In this document: positions 37,519-38,506 of the stretch, piece by piece
How positions within the stretch are numbered: position 1 is the first letter of the stretch
How the letters are laid out: each line of letters begins with the position of its first letter
Assembly (NCBI RefSeq): GCF_000315235.1
Contig: NZ_BALG01000031.1
Location: 1-38,506 of the forward strand
DNA from: Paenibacillus popilliae ATCC 14706
Lineage (GTDB): Bacteria > Bacillota > Bacilli > Paenibacillales > Paenibacillaceae
Reading direction: 5' to 3'
DNA: 38,506 nucleotides
Notes under the pieces: generated by a model
What the model was told of the DNA's origin: nothing
The model's database searches: none
The model's input: the letters and a program-made list of their open reading frames with translations, nothing else
Made by a program: the position numbers and the translations under genes

Positions 37519-37678
37519 TAAAAAGCGGATAAACGCGTGTCGTAATGCCTGTAGATCGCAATGGTAGGCTCGCATACGTCCGTTTAAGGCATCAACCGAC
37601 TGTGGTACCTTTTCCCAACTTGGGTTTGACCATCGCTCTCCTCGTTGAAATGTTGCTTCACGGTTATTCCTGAAAAAC
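37519..37678 (-). pseudogene. Gene-tail relic
   Basis: A start-less minus-strand frame of about 52 codons ends with a stop at about 37519 just before the repeat terminator. It contains RGERWSNPSWEKVPQSVDAL and has protein-like composition. No family is recognised; it is probably the 3' end of a lost phage or element gene. Confidence 0.35.
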
Positions 37679-37742
37679 ATCCCTTTTTTTCTTGTGAGTA
37701 TATGGTATATTTACGTACATACAGCTTTGATAATACATCTAA

Positions 37743-38333
37743 AGAAAAAATAATAATGCGTTTGCTCAAGAAGTACCTGCAACAAAAGCTTCTGGAAAAT
37801 CAGTTCAAACGAATGGGGAAGGAGAACGAGTAGCTTTCCCTAACAAAGAAAAATTGAAAGAAATACATCACCAAATGATTGATAGTATGATGAAAGACAT
37901 TACAGAAACTTCTGAAATAAACAAAAGAGTAAAACGAAAAGTTCTAACAGATACAGGAGAACAATGGCGTACAGCGCGAGTCGGACAAAAGTTTACGAAT
38001 GAGGCTCAATATTTTATATCTCCAGGATTAGATGTGATGAATCTTCAAACGGATTATAAAATTTACAGGAGACAGGCAGAAATAATCTCTACAAGTACTG
38101 CAGGAACCAAATCAGTGTGGCCAATAAATTTTTTGTCTCAAGAAAGCTCTATTGTAAGTAATAATGATAGAACCGTTTCTTCACGTGCCCAATTTACTGT
38201 TGCTATTACTGTTGCAGGAAAAGGAATAGGAGAAATAAGTAATCGTACTTATACGATTACTACTACCATTAAGGTTAAATATGCAGGAGACGGAGTTATT
38301 CATTTTACTGCACGCTCCGTAGTTCACAGTTAA
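37743..38333 (+). pseudogene. Exported protein that has lost its signal-peptide start
   Basis: The frame is open from 37743 to the stop at 38331-38333 (196 codons) but contains no ATG, GTG or TTG before 37854. Its first residues, NNNAFAQEVPATKASG, look like the cleavage end of a signal peptide (AFA/QE), so the original start has been cut off at about 37742. The body is rich in Thr, Ser, Ile and Val, beta-strand-like, for example RTYTITTTIKVKYAGDG near the end. If a TTG at 37854 is used, it would give a 159-residue leaderless protein. No family is recognised. A perfect terminator follows. Confidence 0.6.
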
Positions 38334-38334
38334 A

Positions 38335-38376
38335 AAATAAAATAGAGTAGCACTGATGTGCTACTCTATTTTATTT
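38335..38376. terminator. Perfect 19-bp bidirectional terminator
   Basis: Arms 38335-38353 and 38358-38376 pair perfectly around a TGAT loop, with A/T-rich outer ends giving a T-tract on both strands. It serves the gene ending at 38333 and the minus-strand frame ending at 38361. Confidence 0.9.
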
Positions 38377-38459
38377 AATTTCTTTTGTAGTTCAATCAAA
38401 TCAACTTCTAATTTAGTAACTGTACATGCCAATAAACACTTCAAGAAAATGTAAACCAA
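38361..38459 (-). CDS. Possible 32-residue single-pass membrane peptide
   Basis: A minus-strand frame from a TTG at 38459, hydrophobic for about 14 residues then a charged helix (KLEVDLIELQKKLNKIE). Its stop lies within the terminator stem, the usual layout for converging genes. The ribosome site is weak. Holin-like or small toxin peptides have this shape, but nothing specific supports either. Confidence 0.3.
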   Translation of the reverse strand: MVYIFLKCLLACTVTKLEVDLIELQKKLNKIE

Positions 38460-38506
38460 AAAAACTGACAGTATCCCTATGCAGCTCTAAGCTGTGTTTG
38501 AATTTG

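Overview
The window looks like a chromosomal segment of a spore-forming Firmicute of the Paenibacillaceae, most likely Paenibacillus. The reasons are a spoIIR gene, Shine-Dalgarno sites of the AGGAGG type, a moderately GC-rich core, and the gene order prfA-prmC-spoIIR-tsaC(ywlC)-mntP-ywlE-rpiB-ywlG-glyA-upp-(wecB)-atp. That order matches the B. subtilis prfA-to-atp block apart from the wecB insertion. Species cannot be fixed from the sequence alone.

Layout. (1) 1-5420 is an AT-richer accessory patchwork directly downstream of the atp operon terminator. It holds a peptide-bacteriocin-like locus on the minus strand: a double-glycine-leader peptide (4050-4295), an M48 membrane metalloprotease (2792-3982), a LuxR-type regulator (769-1617) and a C39-peptidase ABC exporter cut short after its second membrane segment (78-737). 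It is broken up by an IS21 istB relic, two inverted 5' fragments of one group II intron, and an 18-bp sequence shared by the ends of the exporter and protease genes. (2) 5421-24709 is the core block, all on the minus strand: the complete F1Fo ATP synthase operon (atpZ-like, atpI, B, E, F, H, A, G, D, C), then wecB, upp, glyA, ywlG, rpiB, ywlE, mntP, tsaC, spoIIR, prmC, prfA and ychF. (3) 24710-35820 is mostly minus-strand chromosomal genes: one 47-residue plus-strand protein, a HEAT-like protein, a secreted three-repeat protein, an NSS-family Na+ symporter with a structured leader, an ECF S component, type 2 IPP isomerase (fni), L-serine dehydratase (sdaAA/sdaAB), cardiolipin synthase and a TorD-family chaperone. 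(4) 35820-38506 is a second AT-rich accessory patchwork with phage relics. It contains a 71/73-bp direct repeat, a secreted basic protein with its own promoter, a frameshifted acidic HExxH protein behind it, a terminase relic, and an exported protein that has lost its signal peptide.

How the genes work together. The core is energy conservation (ATP synthase), translation termination and tRNA modification (prfA, prmC, tsaC), one-carbon and pyrimidine salvage (glyA, upp) and sporulation signalling (spoIIR). The left accessory locus would make, cleave and export a GxxxG-containing peptide, but its exporter is truncated within the window, so it is probably decayed or split by insertions. The right accessory segment carries a candidate basic secreted effector with an acidic partner. 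These two accessory locations, immediately flanking a conserved core, are where the least-described biology lies.
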